64,000 bases of DNA from Microbulbifer variabilis (GCF_020524905.1 NZ_JAIVKI010000002.1:248001-312000), one strand, 5' to 3'. Shown: positions 47,413 to 59,333, counted from the first letter of the stretch. Notes: generated from the sequence alone by a model not told the origin. Numbers and translations are program-made.

Positions 47413-48588
47413 TTGGCGGAATTAATACTGAATCGCGGCGCTGAGCGCCGTCTAAAGCGCGGCCATCTATGGATTTATAGCAATGAGGTAGATACCAAGC
47501 GCTCCCCGTTGAAGGGATTGGAACCGGGCAGTCAGTGCCAGATTCTCGACAGCCAGGGCAAGCTTTTGGGCACAGCCTGGGTCAACCCCAGTCAATTGAT
47601 TTGTGCCCGTCTGCTGAGCCGCAAGGACGATTTCACCGCAGATGACATTGGTGAGCGCCTACAAACCGCATTAAGCCAGCGGGAACGTTACTTTGACCAT
47701 CCCAGTTACCGCCTGGTGTATGGAGACTCAGATGCATTACCTGGACTGGTGGTTGATCGCTTTGGCGACCACCTGGTGGTGCAGGTCAGCAACTGGGGGG
47801 TGGACCGCTATCAACAGGTGGTTGTGGATAAGTTAGTCGAGCTTATTCAACCCCGGGGTATTCTTCTGCGTAACGACCATCAGGGCCGCGCGGTTGAAGA
47901 TATGCCTTTGGTTAACCAGATTGCTTACGGTGAGGTTCCCGAGTTTGCGCCATTTGAGGAAAACGGCGTGCCGCTGTTGGCACCAGTTCATCAGGGACAG
48001 AAAACTGGTTGGTTCTACGATCATCGCGAAAATCGCCGCCTATTAAATCGCTGGGTACGAGGGAAACGTGTGTTAGACCTTTTCTCCTACGCCGGCGGCT
48101 GGGGTATTCAGACTCTGGCAAATGGGGCCTCCCACGCTGTGTGTGTAGATGCCTCGCAGCAGGCCCTGGATTGGTGCCAACTGAATGCACAGCACAATAG
48201 CTTTGCCGACAGACTGGATACTGTTCAAGGCAAGGCCTTAGATATTCTCAAGGCTATGGTGGCCGAGGGAGAAAAGTTTGACGTCATCGTGCTCGATCCC
48301 CCCGCTTTTATCAAAAGACGTAAGGATCACAAGGCTGGCCTGGCCGCTTATCGCCATATAAATGAGTTGGCTATGCGTTTACTCTCTAAGAGTGGCCTGT
48401 TAGTAAGTGCTTCCTGCTCTATGCACCTACAATCGGATGAACTACTCGACTGTATTCGCGGAGCAGCACATCGACTAGGTCGCCGCGCCTCTATTCTCGC
48501 CAGCGGAGGCCAGGGCGCTGACCACCCTGTGCACCCAGCGATACCGGAGACCAATTATCTCAAGGCGCACTTCGTTCACCTGAACTAG
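47413..48588 (+). CDS. rlmI: 23S rRNA m5C methyltransferase, RlmI-like
   Basis: A SAM-dependent rRNA methyltransferase of the RlmI (YccW) type, which methylates C1962 of 23S rRNA. The N-terminal PUA domain (about residues 1-75; RRLKRGHLWIYSNEV) is followed by a mid domain (YRLVYGDSDALPGLVVDRFG) and a Rossmann fold with VLDLFSYAGGWGIQTLANGA, DVIVLDPPAFIKRRKD and the catalytic Cys in VSASCSMHL. It has a TTG start at 47413, with GGAG eight bases upstream. A 391-residue length fits. It stands alone. Confidence 0.88.
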   Translation: MAELILNRGAERRLKRGHLWIYSNEVDTKRSPLKGLEPGSQCQILDSQGKLLGTAWVNPSQLICARLLSRKDDFTADDIGERLQTALSQRERYFDHPSYRLVYGDSDALPGLVVDRFGDHLVVQVSNWGVDRYQQVVVDKLVELIQPRGILLRNDHQGRAVEDMPLVNQIAYGEVPEFAPFEENGVPLLAPVHQGQKTGWFYDHRENRRLLNRWVRGKRVLDLFSYAGGWGIQTLANGASHAVCVDASQQALDWCQLNAQHNSFADRLDTVQGKALDILKAMVAEGEKFDVIVLDPPAFIKRRKDHKAGLAAYRHINELAMRLLSKSGLLVSASCSMHLQSDELLDCIRGAAHRLGRRASILASGGQGADHPVHPAIPETNYLKAHFVHLN

Positions 48589-48622
48589 CTCTCTAGCTGT
48601 TTTACCAACCTTTCTTCGATGA

Positions 48623-48642
48623 CCCGGGATTTCTATCCCGGG
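48623..48642 (+). other. Hairpin after the RlmI-like gene
   Basis: CCCGGGA and TCCCGGG form a 7-bp stem with a 6-base loop, 34 bases after the stop codon. It has no T-run; it may be a weak terminator. Confidence 0.45.
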
Positions 48643-48813
48643 GAGTCGATTCCGACATAGCATCAACAATATTACCTGACCCAATAACCACTACTTTCTT
48701 ACAACCCTTTGGTCATCAAGTAAGTTGGCGCTTACAATCTATTTTCTCTGACTTCTAGGATGTGGCCCTCATTTTGACTAGGATTTGCCCAACTGTTCGA
48801 GACTGGGGTACCT

Positions 48814-49257
48814 ATGTTCAGAGCCGCAAAGCATTCGGACCTGATCAGGATGGAGCAACTCTGGCTTCATGCCGTAGCGAATTCCCACCCCTCCCTACCT
48901 CGCCAGTTCTGGCTAAACCGTCTGGGCGAGTTCCGCCGGGACTGCCGCCGATCGAACCAGTGCCTGGTATTTACTGGTCGGCACAGCGCAGTAGCCGAGG
49001 CTTTTATCACTATTGTGGACAACAACAGGGTTGCACATTTATGTGTCAGCCCTCTGTTCACAGGTTGTGGTATCGGCACGCGGTTACTAACAAGTGTTGG
49101 CCGCGGCCGGTCCCAGCTTCAGGCGCAAGTTTTCCGTGAAAATCTGCGAACACGATACTTCTTACAAAAGCATGGGTTTGTGGAAATCCGTCGCGGCTAC
49201 AACGCGGAGTACGGACAACACCAGATCCTAATGTCCGGTAAAGGGAGCTCACCCTGA
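48814..49257 (+). CDS. GNAT family N-acetyltransferase
   Basis: A 147-residue acetyltransferase of the GNAT fold. The acetyl-CoA motif A appears as AHLCVSPLFTGCGIGTRLL, with the Q/R-x-x-G-x-G/A pattern slightly changed (TGCGIGT), followed by VFRENLRTRYFLQKHGFVE (motif B, the usual N-x-x-x-x-F-Y-x-x-x-G-F form). It looks complete. The acceptor molecule is unknown. It lies between the RlmI-like and CysH-like genes on the same strand, with gaps over 130 bases, so an operon is uncertain. Confidence 0.85.
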   Translation: MFRAAKHSDLIRMEQLWLHAVANSHPSLPRQFWLNRLGEFRRDCRRSNQCLVFTGRHSAVAEAFITIVDNNRVAHLCVSPLFTGCGIGTRLLTSVGRGRSQLQAQVFRENLRTRYFLQKHGFVEIRRGYNAEYGQHQILMSGKGSSP

Positions 49258-49393
49258 TCTTTATCCTACTCACAGAGGTGTAAACCATTACTTATAACCG
49301 AAGATTATTGATTCACTCCTTTTTATTGTTTCTACGCGACAAAGTATCCGGGTAGCATGCCTTTCATCCTAGTTTTCCTATGCGCTGATTTTT

Positions 49394-50074
49394 ATGGGAC
49401 ACAACGCTTCCAGTAATACCCTGCCGTCCTCAAGCGACCGCTTTTTTCATCACGATGCTGATTTGGCATCTCTGAATCAGACTTTCGCTGAAGCTAAACC
49501 CAGCGAAATCATGCGGTTTACCATGGACAAGGCCCAGAACCCGGTAGTCTTCACCAATTTTCGGCCCCTTGCTGTGGCTTTCCTGCACCTGGTAACCCGA
49601 GCCAAGCCGGATATTCCGGTAATTTGGGTGGATCACGGCTACAACACCCCGGAAACCTACCGTCATATAGAAAATGTGGTTGAGCAGTTCAATCTCAATT
49701 TACGTACCTTTTCTCCAAAGATGTCTGCGGCTCACTACAACGCCGTTTACGGTGGTATTCCACCCTTGGATACTCCCGAGCACGACTTTTTCTCGCGTAC
49801 AGTGAAACTGGAGCCATTTAACCGCGCCATGCAGGAACTGAAGCCGGATGTATGGCTTAACGGCATTCGACACGATCAGAATGCACACCGCAAAAACCTG
49901 GATATTTTTACCCAGGGGAATCACGGCACTATTCGCGTAGCGCCAATGTTCCACCTGAAGGAGATCGATGTAGAGGAGTACGTTTACGAAAACGAACTAC
50001 CGGATAATGATGTGTATTTCGATCCGACCAAGGGCGAGGAACATCGGGAGTGTGGGTTATTACTGGAAAAGTAA
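49394..50074 (+). CDS. CysH-like protein, diverged PAPS/APS reductase family
   Basis: A 226-residue member of the sulfonucleotide reductase family. It keeps the catalytic Cys of the C-terminal ECGL motif (C220 in HRECGLLLEK) and family blocks DIPVIWVDHGYNTPETYRHI and VKLEPFNRAMQEL. But the phosphate-loop SSSFG-type motif is VVFTNFRPL, and the substrate-binding GLRREQSGSR-type block is GIRHDQNAHR. There are no CC pairs for an iron-sulfur cluster, so it is not an APS reductase of the usual kind. It may be a PAPS reductase with changed specificity. No cysI, cysJ or cysN is nearby. Confidence 0.75.
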   Translation: MGHNASSNTLPSSSDRFFHHDADLASLNQTFAEAKPSEIMRFTMDKAQNPVVFTNFRPLAVAFLHLVTRAKPDIPVIWVDHGYNTPETYRHIENVVEQFNLNLRTFSPKMSAAHYNAVYGGIPPLDTPEHDFFSRTVKLEPFNRAMQELKPDVWLNGIRHDQNAHRKNLDIFTQGNHGTIRVAPMFHLKEIDVEEYVYENELPDNDVYFDPTKGEEHRECGLLLEK

Positions 50075-50124
50075 TTAACTGATCCCAGCGATAACCTTTC
50101 CACACCCGCTATTAGATTTGATTA

Positions 50125-51915
50125 CTAATGAATCTGATTTTTATTGGGGGAACGAATGATTGTTTCCCCTTCTGCATAGAGTTCACAGCGATCTTTCACC
50201 TGTAGTTGCTCTCGCTGTTCTTCACAAGCTTGTAAAGCTTGCTGGTTTGCTTCTGTTTGACTGGCACTATTATCGATATACCCCACAACAAAAGCCCCTC
50301 GGTAATCCAGGGCCATTGCCAACGCTTTATTTTCCGACAGGAACTGGTAATCCTTCATTAATTTTCCCAGACCATTTTTTTCTTCCCCATTGTCTGTAAA
50401 AGGCAATGCTTCCCGGTTGAGGTCCCTTCTCATTGATTCGAGGTGTTCTCGGGACTCAGGGCGTGTAATTTGCATCAAAAGCGGCTGGGAGACCCGGGAG
50501 AACATTTCAGCATCTCGATTAAGATAGAGTTCATGGGCGTACCACCAGGCAATATTGATGTCCCTTGGAGCGCGCAAGTAGGCCTGCTGCAGCATGTTTA
50601 CATACTTGGGCCGTGGATAACCTAATACCTGCATCGTAATCGCCAGTTCATGCCAATAGGCCGGCACGTCATCCTCAGCATTAACCAGCTCAACATATCT
50701 ATCGCGGATTTTTTTAAATTCTGGGACGTTGATTTCTTTTTCTTTGGCTAGCGCATCATAAAGCGCAACCATTGCAGCGGCTTCCAGATACCAAGTTTCA
50801 GCCTGGTATTTATCTTCTATTTTTCCAAGTATCTCGCGGGCTGAAGAATAATTTTCCTCCTTCGCCTCAGCGATCGCCAGTGCCGACATCAGCTCTGGAC
50901 TTACCAGTGCCTTCTTTTCAGCATAAGAAATATAATCTCTAAGCACTTCGGAAGTCTGATCTGTGATGGCCATATAATGGGCAATTTCGGCTACCGCTTC
51001 CAGATTATCCAGTGGTCTCGTACTGATTGAAAAATTTTCTTGTTCATAGACTAACGGGCCTTTGTAATAATTAAAATCGGCCTTGGGCAATTTTTGGTAG
51101 ATACTTTCAAGCTCATCAAAGGTCATACCCAACGCAGCGGGCAGCGCATTCACAGGGTCTTCGCCACGATTATAAGCTTGGAGAAATTTGCTCAATCCAT
51201 CATTGAGCTCGGCATTGAAAATTAACCAATGGCTCAGCATCCACCCACTTGCATAAAGCGCTTCAGTATCGCGATCACTGAGAGAACCTGGAACTGCCCG
51301 CAGAAGTTCTTTTAAAGGCATTTCTCTATTTCCGTATAAACTAATCGCTCTATCTAGGGGTATGCCGCCAACGCTGAAGTTATCTTTTTTATCAAATGAA
51401 ACCGTAGAAAATACTTCTGCAACACCTTCACTAAACCAATAGGGGAAATTATATTGGCTGCGTCCATAGGTTAAAAAATGTGTGTATTCATGGAAAAGCG
51501 TCTGACGAGCCGGGTTTCCAGGTAGATATTGGTTCCCCTTAAGATTTAATAGGGCAAAACTCCCATGTGACGTGTTCTCAAACCTTCCGATCACTCTTCG
51601 AGAGTTCTCGCTGCCACTCACCCCCGCAAAACTAAGTTGATCAGCCAATGCATAAATGGTGAGTTTCTGTTGATCTGGGGAGAAATTAATATATTTCCTC
51701 GAGAAAATACGAAATTTTTCTAAATCCTCAGCCAATTTCTGCACGCGCTTAGGATTATCATTAGTTACTATACGAAAATGCTCAGTTTCTATTTCGAACC
51801 AATTTGAATTAATTAGCTTCTCTGAGCTTGTGCAACTACTAATGGCAAACAATAGTGATGTTGAAAAAATAACTCTCAATATTTTTCTGGAAATTTTATT
51901 TGCAGAGTGATTCAT
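50125..51915 (-). CDS. Lipoprotein with peptidase MA-like metalloprotease domain
   Basis: About 596 residues. A lipoprotein signal with lipobox SISSC-like AISSC leads to an anchored Cys (residue 28 of the chosen start). A gluzincin-type domain follows with H142-E-Y-T-H146 (LFHEYTHFLTYG) and the downstream WFSEGVAEVF carrying the third ligand Glu. The second half is alpha-helical and resembles TPR-like repeats. I chose ATG 51915, with GGGGA six bases upstream; ATG 51927 lacks a site. Substrate unknown. It stands alone between cysH-like and gyrB. Confidence 0.8.
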   Translation of the reverse strand: MNHSANKISRKILRVIFSTSLLFAISSCTSSEKLINSNWFEIETEHFRIVTNDNPKRVQKLAEDLEKFRIFSRKYINFSPDQQKLTIYALADQLSFAGVSGSENSRRVIGRFENTSHGSFALLNLKGNQYLPGNPARQTLFHEYTHFLTYGRSQYNFPYWFSEGVAEVFSTVSFDKKDNFSVGGIPLDRAISLYGNREMPLKELLRAVPGSLSDRDTEALYASGWMLSHWLIFNAELNDGLSKFLQAYNRGEDPVNALPAALGMTFDELESIYQKLPKADFNYYKGPLVYEQENFSISTRPLDNLEAVAEIAHYMAITDQTSEVLRDYISYAEKKALVSPELMSALAIAEAKEENYSSAREILGKIEDKYQAETWYLEAAAMVALYDALAKEKEINVPEFKKIRDRYVELVNAEDDVPAYWHELAITMQVLGYPRPKYVNMLQQAYLRAPRDINIAWWYAHELYLNRDAEMFSRVSQPLLMQITRPESREHLESMRRDLNREALPFTDNGEEKNGLGKLMKDYQFLSENKALAMALDYRGAFVVGYIDNSASQTEANQQALQACEEQREQLQVKDRCELYAEGETIIRSPNKNQIH

Positions 51916-52438
51916 CGAAATCCCCATTGAGGCTTACTATTTATTGAACTATTGAATCACGAAAAAATACTGTGTAAATACAACTATTTTCTGATTTTCT
52001 GAATAGATCAGAAATTCGAGAATAGTTATCCGGCAACCAATTTTTAAGTGACCTTTTATCTTTAAATAATTGTGGGAGCCGCGGATTTATACGGCGACTT
52101 TTTGAAACGATCCATCCAGATTTTTAATATTTTTTGCACAAAAAATAATCACTATAATTTAGAGTTGACAGCAATTATTTAGTTTTGTGGTTGGAACTCT
52201 ATAAGCAAGCTCAGACTAGGGGAGAAAGAGAGATAAGAGAGATAAGAGAGTAGTAATTTTTAAACGGACTATCGTTGTTTTGAAATAGGGAAGCAGGGCC
52301 TAGAAAGCTCAATCTGATAGGCCTCAGTTCCTTTCAATGACTCAAAAACTTAATAAGAGCTCTTTAACCAGCTCTCTCAGACGAAGTCCTTTCACCGAGA
52401 GAGCTACACGACTTTAGCCTATAAAGTGGCAAGCGAAA
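51916..52438. other. Intergenic region between the MA-like lipoprotein gene and gyrB
   Basis: About 520 bp, AT-rich, with no convincing gene. It holds a 9-bp tandem repeat, AGAGATAAG (about 2.7 copies, 52226-52250), which is all C/T on the minus strand but for single A or T. It also holds a 9-bp stem AGCTCTCTC/GAGAGAGCT (52370-52378 with 52397-52405) downstream of the gyrB stop, a possible terminator without a clean T-run. The lipoprotein promoter must also lie here. Confidence 0.5.
52226..52250. repeat. Short 9-bp tandem repeat (AGAGATAAG)
   Basis: The unit AGAGATAAG repeats in phase from about 52226 to 52250. Such short purine runs often form by slippage and may have no function. Confidence 0.6.
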
Positions 52439-54859
<2,421 letters not shown>

Positions 54860-54877
54860 TTATTCGCTCCATTCAAC

Positions 54878-55984
54878 TTATTGTGCAGCCGATGCCTCGG
54901 CGCTGATATTCCCATGTTCCACGTGGAACACTTTCGGGCAATTCCAAGGGGGTTCGAGCTGTCGCCAGGGGCGGCTCGTAGTGCCCTCATCTATTCCGGT
55001 TACCAGTACTTGGCTGGCACAACGACCAACCCACTGGGCAAAAATCTGTTGATTGTGATCATCCAGCTCCGCAGGCAGGTCGTCCACAAGAAACACCGGT
55101 TTCTCCCGGTGACGACATACCAATTGCGCCATAGCCGTGCGTACGGCGCAAACCAGCATCTTCTGCTGGCCACGGGATAAAATATTATGTGCAGCCTCCC
55201 CCGCCACAGTAAAACGGAGATCTGCCCTATGAGGCCCCGTGCGGGTATGCCCTTGATTGAGGTCACCTTCACGGGACTCTCTCAACGCCTCTGCCAGCGC
55301 AATCTCCTTGCGCCAACCCCGCCGATAACTCATATCTACACGATGCAACAGGCTTTGTGGCAACTCCTCTAATAGGGTAACCACAGCTGCCTGTAACTGC
55401 TGAAATTGGCCATAGCGTAGGGTATCCACCCGCTCGCCACTCTGTGCCAACTGATGCTCCCAAATCCCGAGCGCAACCGCGTCGATTTTACCACGTCGCA
55501 ACAGGGCATTTCGCTGCTTCAGTGCGATTTGATAATTTTTCCATTCCTGTGCATAGAGATGTTCCACGTGGAACACTGTCCAATCCAAGAGTCGCCTGCG
55601 CACCCCTGGCCCTCCATCCAGAGCGGAGAAACTATCGCTATTAATTAATTGCAACGGTAAACAGCTGGCAAGCTGTGAGCTGGACTCAGCCGCTGCCTGA
55701 TTGATGCGTACACGACCACCTCCATCCGCCAGCCGTTCGACGCCAAGGTTGAACCCAGTATCCAGCTGGGTAAAAACTGTGAGCCCGGGATGATCATGCC
55801 GAATAACGGATTTATGCTGGCGAGATCGAAAGGAGCGACCAGTGGCCAACATGTGTACGGCTTCAAGGATGGAGGTCTTGCCGCTGCCATTGACGCCACA
55901 AAACAGGTTCACCCCCGTATCCAAAAGCAGGTCGGCGTGGGAGATGTTGCGAAAATTGGAAATGAGAAGGCGGCTCAGTGCCAT
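54878..55984 (-). CDS. recF: DNA replication and repair protein RecF
   Basis: An SMC-like ATPase that helps load RecA at single-strand gaps. Walker A is GVNGSGKTSILEAVHML (about residue 32), the signature LSRGQQKMLVCAVR, and Walker B VFLVDDLPAELD. I chose ATG 55984 (MALSRLLISNFRNI), with GGAAGGG upstream, as in related RecF proteins; a GTG four codons earlier is also open. Two perfect parS sites lie inside the gene and encode the peptide FHVEH twice. It is followed by gyrB. Confidence 0.97.
   Translation of the reverse strand: MALSRLLISNFRNISHADLLLDTGVNLFCGVNGSGKTSILEAVHMLATGRSFRSRQHKSVIRHDHPGLTVFTQLDTGFNLGVERLADGGGRVRINQAAAESSSQLASCLPLQLINSDSFSALDGGPGVRRRLLDWTVFHVEHLYAQEWKNYQIALKQRNALLRRGKIDAVALGIWEHQLAQSGERVDTLRYGQFQQLQAAVVTLLEELPQSLLHRVDMSYRRGWRKEIALAEALRESREGDLNQGHTRTGPHRADLRFTVAGEAAHNILSRGQQKMLVCAVRTAMAQLVCRHREKPVFLVDDLPAELDDHNQQIFAQWVGRCASQVLVTGIDEGTTSRPWRQLEPPWNCPKVFHVEHGNISAEASAAQ
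54915..54930. promoter_or_regulatory. parS site 1 (ParB-binding)
   Basis: TGTTCCACGTGGAACA is a perfect 16-bp palindrome identical to the parS form used for chromosomal ParB in pseudomonads. It lies inside recF, near its 3' end (encoding VFHVEHGN). Confidence 0.9.
55560..55575. promoter_or_regulatory. parS site 2 (ParB-binding)
   Basis: A second exact copy of TGTTCCACGTGGAACA, 645 bases from the first and also inside recF (encoding VFHVEHLY). Origin-near parS pairs are where ParB starts spreading and recruits SMC for chromosome segregation (established). Confidence 0.9.
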
Positions 55985-56051
55985 GAACCCTTCCACTTGT
56001 TAGCCGGGGTAATTCCAGCGGTGAAATCCAGATAAAGTACCAGATAAAATA

Positions 56052-56087
56052 AAGGGACCGCTTGTTGATGATGCAAAGCGGTCCCTT
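56052..56087 (-). terminator. Terminator between dnaN and recF
   Basis: AAGGGACCGCTT (56052-56063) pairs with AAGCGGTCCCTT (56076-56087). Read on the minus strand it is followed by TATTTTATC. It may reduce read-through from dnaN into recF, although the genes are a conserved block. Confidence 0.75.
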
Positions 56088-56120
56088 CCCATTTGTGAGC
56101 CAAGTGCTGGTTAGCCAGGC

Positions 56121-57227
56121 TTACAGGCGCATCGGCATAATCACATAGAGGGCGTCACCATCCTCAGGTTGCTGCAGCAGAGCACTACTGTTCGCATCCG
56201 CCAGGCTGATACGAATCTGGTCGCTATGAATAGCGCCGGTAACGTCGAGCAGATAGGAAACGTTGAAGCCAATTTCCATCGGCTCACCGACATAGTCCAC
56301 CATCATTTGCTCTTCCGCCTCCTCCTGCTCAGGGTTGTTGGCCACAATCTGCAACAACCCTTCGGAGACCTGTAAGCGCACTCCGCGGTATTTCTCATTG
56401 GAGAGAATCGCTGCACGGGAGAAAGCCTGACGCAAGCCCTGACGGTCGGCGTAAACCACATTGCCGGCACCACGTGGCAGGACACGCTCGTAATCCGGGA
56501 ATTTGCCATCCACCAGCTTGGAGGTGAAGGTAAACTGACCACACATCACACGAATATGATTGTTGCCCAATACCACCTGTGCCTGTACATCGGTATCTTC
56601 CAGCAGACGGCCCAATTCCAACACACCCTTGCGCGGAACAATCGCCTGGATCGGCGTCGATACATTCAAGCCCGGGGCATCGCGGTCACACAGGGCCAAG
56701 CGGTGGCCATCGGTAGCCACCGCGCGTAATTGCTGTGGGCGGCACTCCAATAGCAGGCCATTCAGGTAGTAGCGCACATCCTGCTGGGCCATGGCAAAGC
56801 TGGTGGCCTCGATCAGGCGTCGAATTTCGCGCTGGGAAATATCGAAACGGGTTTGGGCGCTGGTCTCTTCCTGGTTGGGGAAGTCAGCCGCTGGCAGAGT
56901 CGATAACTGAAAACGGCTGCGACCACTGCGCAATACCAAACGCTCACCATCGCGCTCAAACTTCAGTTCAGCGCCATCTGGCAGTGAGCGACAGATATCC
57001 AGTAACTTTCGTGCCGGGACGGTTACCTCACCTTCCATCTCCACGCCGTCCACCGACAAGCGGCCGACAATCTCCACTTCGAGATCTGTACCGGTCAGGG
57101 ACAACTCCTGACCTTGTAATTGCATCAATACATTAGCCAGGACCGGCAGAGTCTGGCGCTTCTCAACGACACCGGCTACCAGTTGTAGGGGCTTCAGCAG
57201 GGCGTCCCGGCTCACATTGAATTTCAT
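56121..57227 (-). CDS. dnaN: DNA polymerase III beta subunit (sliding clamp)
   Basis: The ring-shaped processivity clamp of replication, 368 residues. Three clamp domains are present; the N-terminus MKFNVSRDALLKPLQLVAGVVEKR, the middle ATDGHRLALCDRDAPG and the end VIMPMRL are signatures. It lies 32 bases after dnaA on the same strand and is followed by a hairpin terminator and recF. Confidence 0.98.
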   Translation of the reverse strand: MKFNVSRDALLKPLQLVAGVVEKRQTLPVLANVLMQLQGQELSLTGTDLEVEIVGRLSVDGVEMEGEVTVPARKLLDICRSLPDGAELKFERDGERLVLRSGRSRFQLSTLPAADFPNQEETSAQTRFDISQREIRRLIEATSFAMAQQDVRYYLNGLLLECRPQQLRAVATDGHRLALCDRDAPGLNVSTPIQAIVPRKGVLELGRLLEDTDVQAQVVLGNNHIRVMCGQFTFTSKLVDGKFPDYERVLPRGAGNVVYADRQGLRQAFSRAAILSNEKYRGVRLQVSEGLLQIVANNPEQEEAEEQMMVDYVGEPMEIGFNVSYLLDVTGAIHSDQIRISLADANSSALLQQPEDGDALYVIMPMRL

Positions 57228-57259
57228 CGGTTGTTTCGCCTTGTTTGTCAGTTATTCGA

Positions 57260-58945
57260 TTAAGTGGTCAACGACCGTGTCAGTAACTTTACGTCCTCGC
57301 GGATATCCGCGTCAGACTCCTGCAATTCGCGAATCTTACGGCAGGCGTGCAAGACCGTGGTGTGGTCACGACCGCCAAAAGCATCGCCTATCTCGGGCAA
57401 ACTGTGATTGGTCAACTCTTTGGCAAGAGACATGGCCACCTGGCGCGGACGCGCAACAGAGCGGCTGCGGCGTTTGGACAACAGGTCGGCCACCTTGATC
57501 TTGTAGTATTCAGCCACCACTCGCTGGATATTGTCGACGCTCACCAAGCGGTCCTGTAAAGCGAGGAGATCCTTGAGCGCCTCGCGCACCAGAACATCAT
57601 CAATAGCGCGACCGGTAAACTGGGCGTTGGCAATCACGCGGCGCAGAGCCCCCTCCAACTCACGCACATTGGAGCGAATACGCTGGGCGATAAAGAAAGC
57701 GGAATCGTGTGGCAACTCCACGCCAAATTGCTCGGCTTTCTTCATTAATATGGCTACGCGGGTTTCCAGTTCCGGCGGCTCTACGGCCACAGTGAGCCCC
57801 CAACCAAAGCGGGACTTCAATCGCTCTTCGAGCCCGTCGATCTCTTTCGGGTAGCGATCACAAGTGAGAATAATCTGCTGACCACCTTCAAGAAGCGCGT
57901 TAAAAGTGTGGAAAAACTCTTCCTGAGAGCGCTCCTTGCCGGCAAAAAACTGGATATCATCAATCAACAGCGCATCAACCGAGCGATAATAGCGCTTAAA
58001 GTCGCTGATAGCGTTGAGCTGCAGGGCCTTCACCATATCCGCAACGAAGCGCTCAGAGTGTAGGTAGACCACCTTGGCGTTGGGATTGCGCTCCAATAGC
58101 GCATTACCCACTGCATGCATCAGGTGCGTCTTACCCAGGCCCACGCCACCATAAATAAAGAGTGGGTTGTAGGCCCCACCGGGATTATCGGAAATTTGCT
58201 GTGCAGCGGCCAAGCCCAGTTGATTAGACTTGCCTTCAACAAAGGATTTAAAAGTGAAATTACGATTGAGGGAGCTGCCGTGCTTAATAGCACCCTCGAC
58301 CTCAACCTGGCGCGCAGGCTGCTCCGGGATAGAACGCATCATGTCGTTCATTATTGCCGGCCGAATGTCGGAAACCGCCTGCTCTCCTTTGCTCATTTGT
58401 CGTGAGTTTGTCTCCTCTTCCAGTGCCGGATGAGGATTGGCACCCGGACTACCACCAAAACCACCGCCCATCAGAGGCTGGGCGTGGACAGGGGCCACAG
58501 GGGATTCCACGGAATTCATAAACCCCTGGGAAGCCGCAGGAGAGACCACACCCGCCGGCGTAGTGGGGAAATCCACCGACCTCGAAGAGGCGGAAGACAC
58601 CATTGAGGGTGCCATGTTATTGGGTGTTGGTGGCACAGGTGTGGGAGCCGGTGCCATCTCCATTGCAGTGCGGCTGCGCTGGAAACGCGCGGGACGTCGC
58701 GCGGTGATCTCCAGCCCTACTTGTAGTGGCTGCCCCGGTGAGAACTGGTGTACCAGCTCACGGATTCGATGAAGGAATTTACCGCCAACCCAGTCCAGCA
58801 CGAAGCGATTTGGCGCGACTAAGCGCAACTCGCCGTCCGCACACGCGGGATTGACACGCAGCGGCCTGATCCAGGTATTGAACTGCTGAGATGGCAGCTC
58901 ATCCTGTAAACAGCTCGCGCACTGCTTCCAAACGGATTCAGTCAA
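57260..58945 (-). CDS. dnaA: Chromosomal replication initiator protein DnaA
   Basis: Binds DnaA boxes and opens the origin. Domain I begins [21 protein letters not shown]. Domain II is a long, Pro/Ala/Ser-rich linker of about 140 residues (far longer than E. coli's). The AAA+ domain has Walker [16 protein letters not shown], Walker [10 protein letters not shown] and sensor RLKSRFGWG. Domain IV ends with the DnaA box-binding [16 protein letters not shown] chose TTG 58945, which fits the family N-terminus and follows a G-rich site (GGGGGG). An ATG at 58993 would add 16 unmatched residues and has no site. Confidence 0.95.
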   Translation of the reverse strand: MTESVWKQCASCLQDELPSQQFNTWIRPLRVNPACADGELRLVAPNRFVLDWVGGKFLHRIRELVHQFSPGQPLQVGLEITARRPARFQRSRTAMEMAPAPTPVPPTPNNMAPSMVSSASSRSVDFPTTPAGVVSPAASQGFMNSVESPVAPVHAQPLMGGGFGGSPGANPHPALEEETNSRQMSKGEQAVSDIRPAIMNDMMRSIPEQPARQVEVEGAIKHGSSLNRNFTFKSFVEGKSNQLGLAAAQQISDNPGGAYNPLFIYGGVGLGKTHLMHAVGNALLERNPNAKVVYLHSERFVADMVKALQLNAISDFKRYYRSVDALLIDDIQFFAGKERSQEEFFHTFNALLEGGQQIILTCDRYPKEIDGLEERLKSRFGWGLTVAVEPPELETRVAILMKKAEQFGVELPHDSAFFIAQRIRSNVRELEGALRRVIANAQFTGRAIDDVLVREALKDLLALQDRLVSVDNIQRVVAEYYKIKVADLLSKRRSRSVARPRQVAMSLAKELTNHSLPEIGDAFGGRDHTTVLHACRKIRELQESDADIREDVKLLTRSLTT

Positions 58946-59056
58946 GAAACCCCCCAAAACCCCAAAATGGTAAGACCACGGAGACAACGACATGACGGGG
59001 CTGAAACGCCCCAGCCGTCAAATAAGATCGGCGCAGTATACCTTTCCATCGATGGG

Positions 59057-59065
59057 TTATCCACA
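59057..59065 (+). promoter_or_regulatory. DnaA box TTATCCACA
   Basis: A perfect match to the consensus DnaA box, about 112 bases upstream of the chosen dnaA start. Confidence 0.85.
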
Positions 59066-59162
59066 AGAAAGCATCGATCTGTTGAAAAAATCACGTAAAA
59101 AGGTCCATGCAATCAGGCATTTGCGCAACATTTAAACAGTTGAAGTACGGATATCCGCAAAC

Positions 59163-59171
59163 TTATCCACA
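59163..59171 (+). promoter_or_regulatory. DnaA box TTATCCACA
   Basis: A second perfect box in the same direction, 106 bases from the first. It may also let DnaA control its own gene. Confidence 0.85.
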
Positions 59172-59304
59172 ACAACCTGTGTGTATCTTGGGGTCAATCA
59201 GTGGGCATCGCCAAATATTTCAGGCACCTCAAAGGCTTGATTAATTGACGCGATATGGAACTGTGATTTAATTGCAAGCAGGCTGAATTTCCCCGGTCTG
59301 TGCG

Positions 59305-59333
59305 TTGCTTTCACTGCTGCCTTTCTATACAAT
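59305..59333 (+). promoter_or_regulatory. Likely rpmH promoter
   Basis: TTGCTT (59305-59310), a 17-base spacer and TACAAT (59328-59333) match the sigma-70 pattern well. The resulting leader before the rpmH ATG would be about 110 bases. Confidence 0.75.
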
